Positions 22,906 through 32,975 of a DNA stretch of 64,000 nt are shown in pieces. The position numbers and the translations under genes are program-made. Source of the DNA: Ianthella basta (lineage: Eukaryota; Porifera; Demospongiae; Verongiida; Ianthellidae); NCBI GenBank assembly GCA_964019415.1, contig OZ025879.1:3860637-3924636 (forward strand). Reading direction: 5' to 3'. Under the pieces are notes generated by a model. It worked only from the letters and a program-made list of their open reading frames with translations. It had not been told where the DNA came from and searched no databases. The stretch's first letter is position 1, and every line of letters begins with the position of its first letter.

Positions 22906-23400
22906 TCCACAATATAGATGGCGACAGTTTAGTTTGGGTTTTGGAGCTGCCCTCGAGGTGCTGGGTGTCTCCCTTGCAAAGACACGCGCAATAGATTTTA
23001 GCCTTTTTCCATGATCTCTTTGACAATCACTGCGTTACGGCAACGACAGGTAAGTTCAATTCTGGTTTTAAAAGCGTTGTTCGCGCCTTTTTACTTGTGA
23101 TATATGGACATATACCTTCTTATGTTCAATTGCTTGTAGCGCCATTCTCCGGGTTTTCCTGCAATGATGTTATACGTTTTGGGATAGTCTAACCATCATA
23201 CAACACTGTACTGTTGAGAGTGCTCTACTGCCATTTTCCTACAACCCGTTTTAAGAGCAAATATTTTGGTTATTATTGTGAACAGTGCAGCCATCTTTGT
23301 TGGGCTGACTGCATATCAATGCTTCTTTACAGTATTCCAGATTGCATCAGAGCAGTGCATTCTTTGAAATGCAAACTGCTGTACCATGTGGCTGAAAGTT
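22906..23400 (+). repeat. Satellite-adjacent module with a conserved short start exon (copy 1)
   Basis: This unique-looking segment directly follows the satellite and recurs at 39276-39780 and, inverted, at 56410-56930. All copies keep an ATG frame MISxTITxLRQRQ followed at once by a GTAAG donor (near 23010-23050 here). A second frame holds FPTTRFKSKYFGYYCEQCSH and LCWADCISMLLY (23214 on), with Cys pairs. A shared exon-intron pattern suggests the 5' end of a transposon gene or a non-coding transcript; I do not recognise it. Confidence 0.55.
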
Positions 23401-23651
23401 TATGTACATATAATTACTGTTGTTATACTAATAGTACTAAATGCAATTTCAACTATGCATCTTAGGAACAGTCTGCATGCATGCAGCGTAGCAGTGCTGC
23501 TTTTTCAAACACTGTACTGTAGTGTATAAATTGTATTGAAACATGTGTGGGGATTGCACCGCAATTGGCTGCATGGAAAGTGTCATTAAAATCAACACAT
23601 TACAAACAATACTGTATAGCTAATGTGTCTGATGTTAGTAGGTTGCTATAG

Positions 23652-24374
23652 CTATATTTTGTAATCTAATTTTTTTATCTTGTCCTTCCTTAGCTTATAC
23701 CTGGTTACAACACTTCCTTTCACAAACACCCAATCGGAGCCAGATAGATATGTTGGGGGGATGTCCTCTGCAGCTGTTTCCACCCCCGACCCCCATTCCT
23801 CTGTATATAGGTAATTGTCATTGTCAACTGGCTCATTGGGCTTGCATTCCTGCCAGAAGGATTCTTCATCTTTCTCGTCCACCTCCTCATTGAAACCCTC
23901 CCTTTCATACTTCTTCTTCTCTTTCTCCTCCTTCATCTCCACGTTCTCCATTTCCTCCTTCTTCCCCTCTTCCCTCTCCCTCCACTCTTCTCTCCCCTCC
24001 TGCAACATCTTCTTTATTTTCTCCTTCTTCCCCTCTTCCCTCTCCCTCCTCTCTTCTCTCTCCTCCTGCAACATCTTCTCCATTTCCTCCTTCTTCCCCT
24101 CTTCCCTCTCCCTCCTCTCTTCTCTCTCCTCCTGCAACATCTTCTCCATTTCCTCCTTCCCCTCTTCCCTTTCCCTCCTCTCTTCTCTCTCCTGCAACAT
24201 CTTCTCCATTTCCTCCTTCTTCCTCTCAACCCTCTCCTTCTCCTCTACCTTCTTCTCTATCTCCTCACCCTCCTTCCTCTCTTCAAATTCCATCTCCTTC
24301 ACTTTCGTCATTTCCATCTCCTCCTTCTCTTTCCACTCCTCCTCCTCTCCTGTGTACTTCTTGCTATCAGCCAT
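23652..24374 (-). CDS. Glu/Arg/Lys-rich coiled-coil protein, 240 aa, unrecognised
   Basis: The ATG at 24374 starts MADSKKYTGEEEEWKEKEEM. Residues 50-140 hold about four repeats of MEKMLQEEREERREREEGK, each roughly 30 residues, which predict a long charged single helix or coiled coil. The C-terminal 75 residues are less repetitive and include WQECKPNEP, LYTEEWGSGVETAAEDIPP and SDWVFVKGSVV. No family is recognised; similarity to trichohyalin-like proteins reflects composition only. The antisense Ser-rich frame is a shadow. In block 2 all but the first few codons are deleted (junction near 39780). Possibly a transposon-carried or recently expanded host gene. Confidence 0.5.
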   Translation of the reverse strand: MADSKKYTGEEEEWKEKEEMEMTKVKEMEFEERKEGEEIEKKVEEKERVERKKEEMEKMLQEREERREREEGKEEMEKMLQEEREERREREEGKKEEMEKMLQEEREERREREEGKKEKIKKMLQEGREEWREREEGKKEEMENVEMKEEKEKKKYEREGFNEEVDEKDEESFWQECKPNEPVDNDNYLYTEEWGSGVETAAEDIPPTYLSGSDWVFVKGSVVTRYKLRKDKIKKLDYKI

Positions 24375-24504
24375 TGCTATATAATTATAGTATTGATAAT
24401 ATCATGTCATGCATGCAAGTATATACCTGTTCTTGCATGCATGCACATGTGGTATGTGTACATTATAGTACATGAACAAAGGCTAATCACTGAATATTAC
24501 GCCT

Positions 24505-24745
24505 ACCAGCCTTCTACACCAAAGTGTTTCAGGAGCCTGGGGGGCCGGAGCCCTATTGATGGCAACCAGTGATTGCCCTCCCCCATTACTAGTCATCCTA
24601 CAAAGATGGAAGAGCCACAGACAGCTGTTTCACCCTGATTGGGGCTCATCAGTGTGACGTACTGATTGAATGCAAGATGATTAGTCACTCTTGTATCCGC
24701 CACCAGTGAAACACTTGTGGTTTCAACAAGAGTGAATATTAATGG
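24505..24745 (-). mobile_element. Hammerhead-bearing dispersed repeat, copy e
   Basis: On the minus strand the element runs from TTAATATTCACTCTTGTTGA through CAAGTGTTTCACTGGTGGCG, the hammerhead (24614-24658) and GGCTCTTCCATC to a GC-rich end reading CTCCGGCC and TGTAGAAGGCTGG. Its length is about 240 bp. The same order occurs at 28285-28505, 39930-40170 and 45765-45990. Confidence 0.7.
24614..24658 (-). ncRNA. Hammerhead ribozyme motif (type I), intact core
   Basis: On the minus strand: stem I GTCACA / TGTGGC (one G-U), core CTGATGA, stem II GCCC / GGGT around CAATCA, GAAAC, a two-base-pair stem III with loop AGCT, and GTC as the predicted cleavage site (after the C at 24620). All invariant core bases are present. 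Confidence 0.85.
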
Positions 24746-25480
24746 GGGAAGGCTAAGTCATGAGCGTGACTTGCGCGGGATTGTTGAGAGGTCGGTTTAT
24801 TGCAGTAAGCCACTGCAACGGCCAGGCCGGGCTAGGTTGAACAAAGGCTAATCACTGGATATTACGCCAGCCTTCTACACCAAAGTGTTTAATTGCCGAG
24901 CCGAAAGGCGAGGCAAGTAATTGTGATGCGTTGTCGTCCCCCGTTTGTATATATGTATGTATGTATGTATATATGTATACCACCACCACACAGTGCAAGT
25001 TGCAATCTGCGCATGCAGTATATGTGCAAGTGCTACTAGGAGCAAGACCACCAGTGCAAGTTGCCAAGAGTAACCACCCTGAGTGCAAGTAGAGTGTTTG
25101 CGCTAGTTGAAGGAAGGAAAAAACACCAGCGCAAGTTGCTGAAGGTCAGGGGGACCGGGCACCAGCATCGATTGGCATGCAGTGGGGGACCACTATGAAT
25201 GCAAGTACAGTGTTGGTGCTAGTCGAACGACACAAGTTGGAGCAGGATGCAGCAACAGCTTTGCAAGTTCTGCCCAAGTGCATGGTGGTGTATATATACA
25301 GCACAAACACTCTACCTGCACTCGGGGTGGTTACCCTTGGCAACTTGCACTGGTGATCTTGTTCCTAGTAGCACTTACACATATACTGCATGCGCAGATT
25401 GCAACTTGCACTGTGATGATGGTGCATGGTGGTGGTAGTGGTGTCATAGAAGGGGTGCCATGGGATAGTAGCATGTAGTG
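24746..25480. repeat. GCAAGTTGC-rich repeat, single-arm copy
   Basis: Contains many CAGTGCAAGTTGC / GCAACTTGCACTG words spaced 50-60 bp apart, a TATG microsatellite (24950-24980) and CCACCA runs. It corresponds to one arm of the palindrome at 43790-44424 and to 40270-40870. The open frames here are translations of the repeat and appear on both strands. Confidence 0.6.
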
Positions 25481-26798
25481 GTTGTATATTTATATTATAA
25501 TATTTGGGCACGTGACATTATAGGTGTATGGTGATGTTTGCTGTACATGTATTTGTATGTGTAAGTCAGTGCTGGCAGTTGTACACTTGTGCACTAGCTT
25601 GCCTTTGGCAGGATTCTGTACAAATACCCTATCACCATTTGTCTCACCATATGTGAATGTGGAAGTCAGTGGTGGTAATAGAGCACTTGTATCTTACAAG
25701 TTGTATGAAAGCCTGCCTTCAGTGGTGGGTGTACCAGTGGGTAAGTGAAGAAATGCAAGGTGTACACACACTGGAAGTGTGTGGTGTCAATGCATATGGC
25801 TATATTTATGCATGTGAAATGCCACCATAGCTAAAGTCTATGGTGCCATACGCACTACGGAAAGCTGTAGTGTACAGACATACACAATGAGCCGCATGGA
25901 AGTTTATTTCTTTCACCAAATCAGGCAAGCACAGCACAGTGTTAACCTAGAAGAGCCTTCATTCAGTGGATCGCATTGACTCGCGGCTGGCCAACTTGTG
26001 CGCGAGCGCTCCTGCGACTTACCGTTTACGCGTCCGGGTGGAATCGTCCCACGTTTGGCTAATGGTTTAAGAGTACACCGCTGGGCATATGGCAGCGTTT
26101 CTTGGAACACTTTCTCAAGGCTCTGCCTCCACAAAGACCGTGTGTATTCCCAGTACCCACTGATTCGCTGTCTTCGCGCAATAAGCACTCAGAATCGTCT
26201 GGAAACTCTCTCACGCTCGCGTAACCTCCAAATTCCCAGGCGCCCTTGGCGCTTGCACACAGTTCCTAGCAATGGGTGCCAAACAGAAGCGTGCGCGGCG
26301 GCCCTTTCTTCCTGCCAGCCGCTTCAAGGGGGTCTTTGAGGTGCGAAAGATAACGTCGCGAAACGAACCCTATATTCTTGATCGACTAGGGTGTGACGTT
26401 TGCGTGAAGTCACACTAAAACGTCAACGTTCCATGACGTCACACTAGATTGTCAGCCTTTAATTGAACAGTAGAGTCTTAAAATACGAATCCCTGCTGAG
26501 TGCACAGCCTCATCGACCACTTGCACTTGCCTACGAAGTTTCGTGAGTATTTGCCAAATTTTCATATTAAATTATTATAACACTCACTATTAGTGTAAAT
26601 GTGCTGTAGCAATGATATGGGCCTATGGCATTTTATATTTGCAATTTGGCGCCACCTTGCACGTAAACAAAGACCTAATTAAAAATTCTGTCATATTTAA
26701 AATCATTAAACTTCCCTTAAGTTTGACATCTTACCAATGGTCTGTGCCAAAGGGTGCCCGAAGTCCCAAAACATTATATTATATTACATTATATTATC
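25481..26798. other. Unassigned sequence between repeat clusters
   Basis: 25481-25740 recurs at 40865-41110. From 25913 to 26340 both strands are open but without a recognisable product. A possible first exon starts with ATG at 26272 (MGAKQKRARRPFLPASRF) and could end at GAG|GTGCGA; support is weak. Nothing else is seen. Confidence 0.35.
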
Positions 26799-26943
26799 AG
26801 GTTTATGAGGCGTTGGTCAGTTACAATACTGCACTAGCCTACGAAGCAGTTTTGTAACTGATGAAAACCCTCGTGGTCGAAACGTTTTACTCGAACCATC
26901 CTTTTTAGCTACGTGAACGCTCATCAACGCCTCATAAACCTGC
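26799..26943. repeat. Foldback repeat with hammerhead-like core
   Basis: The outer arms are AGGTTTATGAGGCGTTG and its reverse complement. Inside, CAGTTACAATACTGC pairs with GCAGTTTTGTAACTG, directly followed by CTGATGA, a three-base stem ACC / GGT and CGAAACG. The layout recalls hammerhead-like hairpins of Penelope-type elements, but stem II is irregular and the catalytic fold is not convincing. Confidence 0.5.
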
Positions 26944-26985
26944 TAGACAACGTAGCATGAGCCTCTACCACATTACATTATATTA

Positions 26986-27671
26986 CCGTATGTCCGGAAA
27001 TTTTGGCGAGAATCTATTTTGGCGGATTGCTGAAATTTCTGTATTTGGCGGAATTTACTTTTGGCGTTTTGGCAAAAAGCCTGTGCCATAATGATATTGA
27101 TAACAAAATGGCTAACCCAGACGAACAGTGCTAGATTGCTGAAGAGACTCTGAGGAGTACACGCGCTGTTGTTCGACCATAATTGGGTTATTTTCACTCC
27201 AATACTTAGCTTTTCGCACGAGTGCTGCAACGTACAAAGGCTTTTAAGCCTTCTTTTGGCCGATCTGCAGACGCTCGCCTGCAGCCTGTGACCTCGCCCA
27301 AAATTGTACCGCTCCAACGCAGAAACAGAGAACAGGCTGTCGAAATCTGCCGCAGTAAGTTACCGACAATGATCTAAAGGTCAGTCTTCACTGCGACCGC
27401 ATAGGTGACGCCGTTCGGATTGCCTTCGGCTTCCTTGCGCTCTTCTTCCACCTGCGGTGTGCAAAACTTTTTAGAAACGTAGTGTCCACGCGCTGCTGTC
27501 ATTTGTAAACTCCATGCTGACGATTAATCTATAGACCTGGCGCAACCAGGTTTGTTAAGCGAAAAATAACTTATGATTGCACAAATTTTAGCGGAAGAAA
27601 TATTAGCGGATTCCTCTCAAAACCGCCAATCCGCCAAAATAAATTCCCCGCCAAAATTTTCGGCCATACGG
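26986..27671. mobile_element. TA-flanked MITE (Tc1/mariner or pogo type)
   Basis: Terminal inverted repeats begin CCGTATGTCCGGAAATTTTG on the left and CCGTATGGCCGAAAATTTTG on the right, continuing with TTTTGGCGGATT. TA flanks each end (26984-26985, 27672-27673). The 0.69 kb interior is non-coding. The ends resemble those of 41612-42359 and 44432-45219 (all start CCRTATKYNC). Confidence 0.75.
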
Positions 27672-28284
27672 TATATTACATTACATTATTTTATGGCTTC
27701 AACACCCTTGTATTTTGCAACTTGCACTGTATATATGTATATCCGTCCCAGTCAACTCGAGACACCTAGATTGCGCAATAGGCCGATGTTCTCCTCACGC
27801 GCTCACGATAACAAAACGCTCTACTTGGTCACCATCGGCCATAAATCAGCTCAACACTCCACGTCATTGCTGCACCCCGAGTTCAGGTTGTTGTTAACGT
27901 CGCCCATTGCTTCAGCGCGGGCTACACGCCTGTTGGCCATTTCGCCATATTGACTGACGTCATTTTTACCCCGCGTGGCCGGGAACACTTCCACTGTTCA
28001 CTCGGGTGAAGCGCTAACGCGCACTGTGTTAGCACCGCATGGACGGGCTTCCCTGCGTGGCTTCAAATAGGTAGGTATCGATTGCCCAGCTGCCATCCAG
28101 TGCTTCGTCTGGCTTGCTATCCCTTCTTTCTGTCAACCAGTGAAAGCAGATTGCAGTTCCATTGCCCAAAATGTACTTGCTCTGGTCGAGTTATGCTCAT
28201 GAACTGTACTTTACTGAAATAGCTAGCTATATACATTCAAGCGAGGCTGGTTGCATATTAATGTATGCCCTAGTTAATATTCAC

Positions 28285-28505
28285 TCTTGCTGAAACCACA
28301 AGTGTTTCACTGGTGGCGCATACAAGAGTGACTAGTGATCTTGCATTCCATCAGTACGCCACACTGATGAGCCCCAATTAGGGCGAAACAGCTGTCTGTG
28401 GCTCTTCCATCTTTGTAGGATGACTAGTAATGGGGGAGGGCGATCACTGGTTGCCATCAATAGGGCTCCGGCCCCCCAAGCCCCTGAAACGCTTTGATGT
28501 AGAAG
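28285..28505 (+). mobile_element. Hammerhead-bearing dispersed repeat, copy b
   Basis: Same element as at 24505-24745, here on the plus strand: CACTCTTGCTGAAACCACAA, CACTGGTGGCGCATACAAGA, hammerhead, GGCTCTTCCATC, then CCGGCCCCCCAAG and GATGTAGAAGGCTGG. Its right edge coincides with the left breakpoint of the duplicated SURF4 segment. Confidence 0.7.
28358..28402 (+). ncRNA. Hammerhead ribozyme motif (type I), complete
   Basis: Stem I GCCACA pairs perfectly with TGTGGC. The core is CTGATGA. Stem II is GCCC / GGGC around the six-base loop CAATTA. Then come GAAAC, a minimal stem III closed by A-U and C-G with loop AGCT, and GTC, with predicted cleavage after position 28396. All invariant bases and pairings are canonical. 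This is the clearest of six copies. Confidence 0.92.
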
Positions 28506-28799
28506 GCTGGTACATTGTTGCAACTTCTTACTAGCAAATCGAAGAGCTGCGCAATGCAATTCCGTGTACGTGCAAACTGGTGGATCAAGTTAATAGTATT
28601 CATGCATTATGTCAGAATATTAGCAGCATTACCATACCCAAGTGTGATGTGTTGCTGCGCCATTTTAGAAAAATGCTGTTATACACACTGGGATACGCTT
28701 AGCGTACTCTCATCTCTTATCTACTTCTGATGTTAGTAATTAAAAGCTCTTGTAAGGGGCATTGTAGGAAGCTGTTGTTATTTGTTAGGGCCACATCCA

Positions 28800-28844
28800 T
28801 GCACACTGATGCGCCCCAATTAGGGCGAAACAGCAGTCTGTGGC
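28800..28844 (+). ncRNA. Hammerhead motif, copy of 15733 with the same core mutation
   Basis: Sequence and flanks equal those at 15733-15777 (offset 13067), including CTGATGC in place of CTGATGA. It lies in the 117-bp unit at 28787-28923. Predicted inactive. Confidence 0.75.
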
Positions 28845-28994
28845 TCTTCCATCTTTGTAGTATGACTAGTAATGAAATAGGGCGATCACTGGTTGCCATT
28901 AATAGGGCCACATCCATGCACACATTGTTTTAGTTGAAATGATTTGTTGACTTTGCATACCAATTTGTTCTTTCTACACTGTTGCTTTCAACAG

Positions 28995-29448
28995 AAACCT
29001 TGCTCTAGGAGGATCTCTGATTTTGCTGCTTGCAGAAGCATCTGGTGAGGCAAAAACTATGTTTGCTGGTGTACCAAGTGCTGGCATCAATCAAAAGCAA
29101 AACTATATGCAACTTGCTGGAAGGCTGTTGGTGATCTTCATGTTTCTCACTCTATTTAACTTTCACCTTAGCCTACTGCCTTTTCTTGGGCTAATAGTTG
29201 GTTGCTTCTTCATGGCTGGAGTAGCAGTTGGATATAAAACAAAGTTGTGCGCTTTCATCCTTGTATTGTGGTTGGCAATTTTCAATGTTATTGTCAATCC
29301 ATGGTGGTCTATTCCATCAAGCAGGATCATGAGGGACTTCCTGAAGTATGATTTCTTTCAGACTCTATCAGTCATTGGAGGTTTGCTCTTTGTAGTTGCA
29401 CTGGGCCCAGGAGGTGTGAGCTGGGATGACTACAAGAAGAAGTGGTAG
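28995..29448 (+). pseudogene. SURF4: Orphan duplicate of SURF4 exon 3
   Basis: Same acceptor (TTTCAACAG), same open frame and same stop as 15928-16381; the 151-residue translation is identical. No SURF4 exon 1 or 2 precedes it within the duplicated block. It cannot make a full protein alone but could be used as an alternative last exon if transcription reads through. It could also reflect two alleles joined in the assembly. Confidence 0.85.
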
Positions 29449-30471
29449 TCCCAGTTCGTGACGTATGAACATAATGCCCTTAGTATGTTAACTTTGGTAT
29501 CACTGCATGCTTGTGTTATTAGCTAGGTGATCCACTGTTATTCACTATCACACAATACCGTGAATCTGCCCTACATAGCTGAAGGTGTAGTCTTTATTGT
29601 TAAAGTAATTATTTCAGTCAGTGATATATAAACAGACGGTGCATTTGTAACCAATTGCCTGCCTTCCGTGTTGGTTTGCACGTGCTGCAATGTGCAATAA
29701 CTGTCAAAAGCTGGTGGCAGTGAGAATTTGCTTGTGCCTCCCAAATTTTAAAGACTGTTGGTATGTGGTATGTTCAGATTGCTCCCCATTCAGCCCAGAT
29801 TAGAATGAACACTGGTTCAATGTGGATAAGTGTATGCCAGAAGAGCAGAGGATTTGTTACATACGCACATGCCTAATGTGCATACCATGAATCTTCTGAT
29901 AATGTTGTGCACAAGTAAAGGATGTTACACAGTGGAGCATTAACCATTGTCCCTACATTCAAGGATGTAGGACTATAAGGTGCGACATTCTTGCATGTAG
30001 GGACCATGGTTAATGCTCCACTGTGTAACAGCCTATACTTGTTTCTGTCCTTTTTATGCCACCCTACATCTTTACTATTTCTGTAGAAAATTTTTATTAT
30101 GTCCAGTTTTATAATGTACTAGCCTTCAGTGGGCTTCCCTGCTCTGACACCCCACAACAGCTGCTCCATGTCAGCTACTCAACGACGACCAGGCAATGCT
30201 AGTGTAGCTTATGATGGTGTGGGTATGCCAGATGGTATGGCACAACCATGCATGTTGCAATTGATGCTGTTTGTAGCATGCTGCGGACAGATCATAGCGA
30301 GAATCACCAGGAATAAATGGAATCATGCATGCACTGCATGCAGAAAGGAATCAAAGAACAGTATATACAGAGGTGGAAAGAAGTTGATTTAACTGCAGCA
30401 AGGGGCAGAAATGTAGAAAGGAGTTGTGATGGACAAGGTAAGGACAATGACAGGCAAATTGTCATTGAAAG
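29449..30471. other. Duplicate of the SURF4 3' flank
   Basis: Copy of 16382-17404 at an offset of 13067, including the hairpin (29923-30031). No gene is called. Confidence 0.6.
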
Positions 30472-31075
30472 ATAGTTAGCTAGGTAGCGAGCTAGATACA
30501 GTCCACTTAGGAATGGACTCTGTAACACCATGCGAAGCACAGTGCATGTGATGCAAGCAAACATTCACAATGGCAGATACAGTCCACTAAGGATGGACTC
30601 TGTAACACCATGTGAAGTACAGTGTATGAGATGCAAACATTGACAATGGCGGATACAGTCCACTCAAGGTTAACTCTTCAACACCACGTGAAGTACAATG
30701 TATGAGATGCAAACAAACATTGACAATGGCGGATACAGTCCACTCAAGATGAACTCTTCAACACCACGTGAAATACAACGTATGAGATGCAAACAAACAC
30801 TGACAATGGCGGATATAGTCCACTCAAGATAACTCTTCAACACCACGTGAAGTACAGTGCATGAGATGCAAGCAAACATTAGCCATGGCGAATACAGTCC
30901 ACTCAGAATGGCAACATCACGTACAGTATAATGCAAACAAGCATTCGCCATGGCAAATACAGTCCAATCAGAATGGCAACACCACATGAAGTACAATGCA
31001 ACAAACATTCACACTGGTGAATGCAGTCCACTCAGGATGGGCTCTTCAACACCACCTGAAGTACAATGAATGAGA
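30472..31075. repeat. 80-bp satellite, expanded array (about eight units)
   Basis: Unit of 80 bp: GCGGATACAGTCCACTCAAG, ATGAACTCTTCAACACCACG, TGAAATACAACGTATGAGAT, GCAAACAAACACTGACAATG. The last units are shorter. Block 1 keeps only about three. The minus-strand open frame (30670-31008) is simply the repeat read through. Confidence 0.85.
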
Positions 31076-32344
31076 TGCAGATGTATCTACAGCATACCTG
31101 TATGCGCATTAGTGTCACAGGATACACAAATGCATTCAAGAACTGATGTTCAGACGCTTCAAATAAGTGGTGTGCACATGATCTCGTACCAAGACCCTTT
31201 CGCTGGCTGCCATTTTGTTCAGTGCCTCCCAGAGTCTGGAATAGACTACATCCAAAACCAAGTGCATGACTCCAAATGTTGCAAATGATTTTTCTTTTGC
31301 CCATTAGAAAGAGAGAAATCTTACCCACCCAAACTTAATTGCATAACCCCAAATGTTGCAAACAGCTTTTCTCATGCCCATTAGAAAGGGGGACGTCTTA
31401 CCCACCCGAAACTCAAGTGCATAACCCTAAATGTTGCAAACGACGTTTCTCATGCCCATTAGCAAGGGGGAAGTCTTACCCACCCAAAACTCAAGTACAT
31501 GACTCCAAGTGTTGCAAACAACTTTCTGATGCTCATTAACAAGGGGAGAGTCTTATCCCACCCAATCTAAAGTGCATGACTCCAGATGTTCCAGATGACT
31601 TTTATCTTGCCATTTTGCAAGGGGGCAGTCTCAGCCGAACTCTTAAGCATTGCTCCAATGTTGTAAACGACATTTCTCATGCCCATTAGCAAGTCTTACA
31701 CACAAAACTTTCTTGCACGACTCCAATTGTTGCAAGCGACTTCTCTCATACCCATTAGCAAGGTGGGAGTCTTGCACACCCAAATTCAAGTTCATAACTC
31801 CAAATGTTTTTTTGCAATGAAAAAGTCTTACCCACCCAAACTCTTATGCATGACTCCATCTGTTGTAAACGACGTTACTCATACCCATTAGCAATGGGGA
31901 ACCTTAACCAACACAATCTAAAGTGCATTACTCCAAATGTTGCAAACGACTTCACTCTTGCCAATTTGCAAGGGGGCAGTCTTAACAACCCGAACTTTTA
32001 TGCAAATCTTCAAATTTTGCAAATTACTTTTCTCCTCCTCATTAACAAGGGGAGAGTCTTACCTACTCAAACTCAAGTGCATGACTCCAAATGTTCAAAA
32101 CAATGTTTTCTCATGCCCATTTGCAAGGGGGGTGACCTACCCACCCAAACTCTTATGCATGACATTATATGCTATAAACAACTTTTTTCATACCCATTAG
32201 CATGCGGGGAATGTTATCCCACCCAATCTAAAGCTCACAACATTAAATGTTGCAAATGACTTTTCTCTTCAAATTTGCAAGGGCAGTCTTAACAACAGGA
32301 ACTCCTATGCATTGCTCTATATGTTGCAAACTACTTTTCTCATA

Positions 32345-32975
32345 CGAAAATAGGTACTTACCTCTACATACAAGTTGACAAAAAGTTGAGGTATGCCACT
32401 GTGCTGATAGGCCTTTTCGGAGAATTCCACTTCTCATCAGCAGCACTGTGCAGCGTCCATATGTCACCAAGCAACCACACTGTACGTGATTGGTCGGCGT
32501 CGTCTATCTGCGCTGATGTTAAAACGTCGTTTTCACCCAAAAATATAGAGAAAGCATAGTTGCAGGGTAAATAAACCGTAACAAGAAAGTCGTGGCTAGA
32601 CCAACCTCATGTTGGATTGTCACGGCGACGTATCTATGGGGGCACCAACATCACCAAAAATGTGTCCAAGTGCCATCTGGTCCCACGAAGGGCGCAAATG
32701 TCAGCAAAAAATTGACTTCGTCTAGCTGGAGTATGTAAGCGAACAGAAAAAAGAAGAAACAGAAGAAATCTTCTCATTTACCTACTCCAGCTAGACAAAG
32801 TCAATTCTCTTTTGTTGACTTTTGCGACTTTCACGGGACCAGACAGCCTTGCCCGCTGTTGCGCCATTCCTGGGACCAGATGGGGCCCGGACACCTTCGT
32901 GGTAATATTGTTCCCCTTTATATCGCAGTGACAATCTGGCATGAGGTTGCTCCATCCACGTTTTTCTTGTTACAG
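32345..32975. mobile_element. Insertion in the satellite containing a ~0.4 kb foldback
   Basis: Non-satellite sequence breaks the array. Within it, 32577-32974 is a long imperfect inverted repeat. It opens with GTAACAAGAAA and closes with TTTTTCTTGTTAC, and the inner arms around TAGCTGGAGTATGTAA / TTACCTACTCCAGCTAG enclose a purine-rich loop. Probably a non-autonomous DNA element. The 32345-32576 part is unassigned. Confidence 0.55.

Larger units (their letters stand above)
15440..25740. repeat. Segmental duplication, block 1
   Basis: Block 1 aligns collinearly with block 2 (28507-41110). The pairs are 15440-17600 with 28507-30667 (offset exactly 13067), 18250-22905 with 35159-39275, 22906-23400 with 39276-39780, 24360-24740 with 39780-40160 and 25290-25740 with 40660-41110. 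The SURF4 exon-3 segment looks identical by eye, so the event is recent or the assembly holds two alleles. Unique to this block are 17611-18245 (with a candidate exon) and most of the coiled-coil ORF at 23652-24374. Confidence 0.85.
27738..28505 (+). repeat. Dispersed duplicated segment, copy 1 (pairs with 45222-46005)
   Basis: From TATATCCGTCCCAGTCAACT to the end of the hammerhead repeat this stretch matches 45222-46005 with few differences. Shared landmarks include CACGTCATTGCTGCACCCCG, CGCTAACGCGCACTGTGTTA and CATTCAAGCGAGGCTGG. It ends exactly where duplication block 2 begins. No gene recognised. Confidence 0.75.

Noticed and set aside
23815..24384. 189-codon Ser-rich plus-strand frame
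   Set aside because: Antisense shadow of the Glu/Arg-rich coiled-coil ORF.
25913..26340. Overlapping frames on both strands
   Set aside because: Neither strand gives a known motif; the possible exon starting at 26272 has a weak donor, so it was left as a note only.
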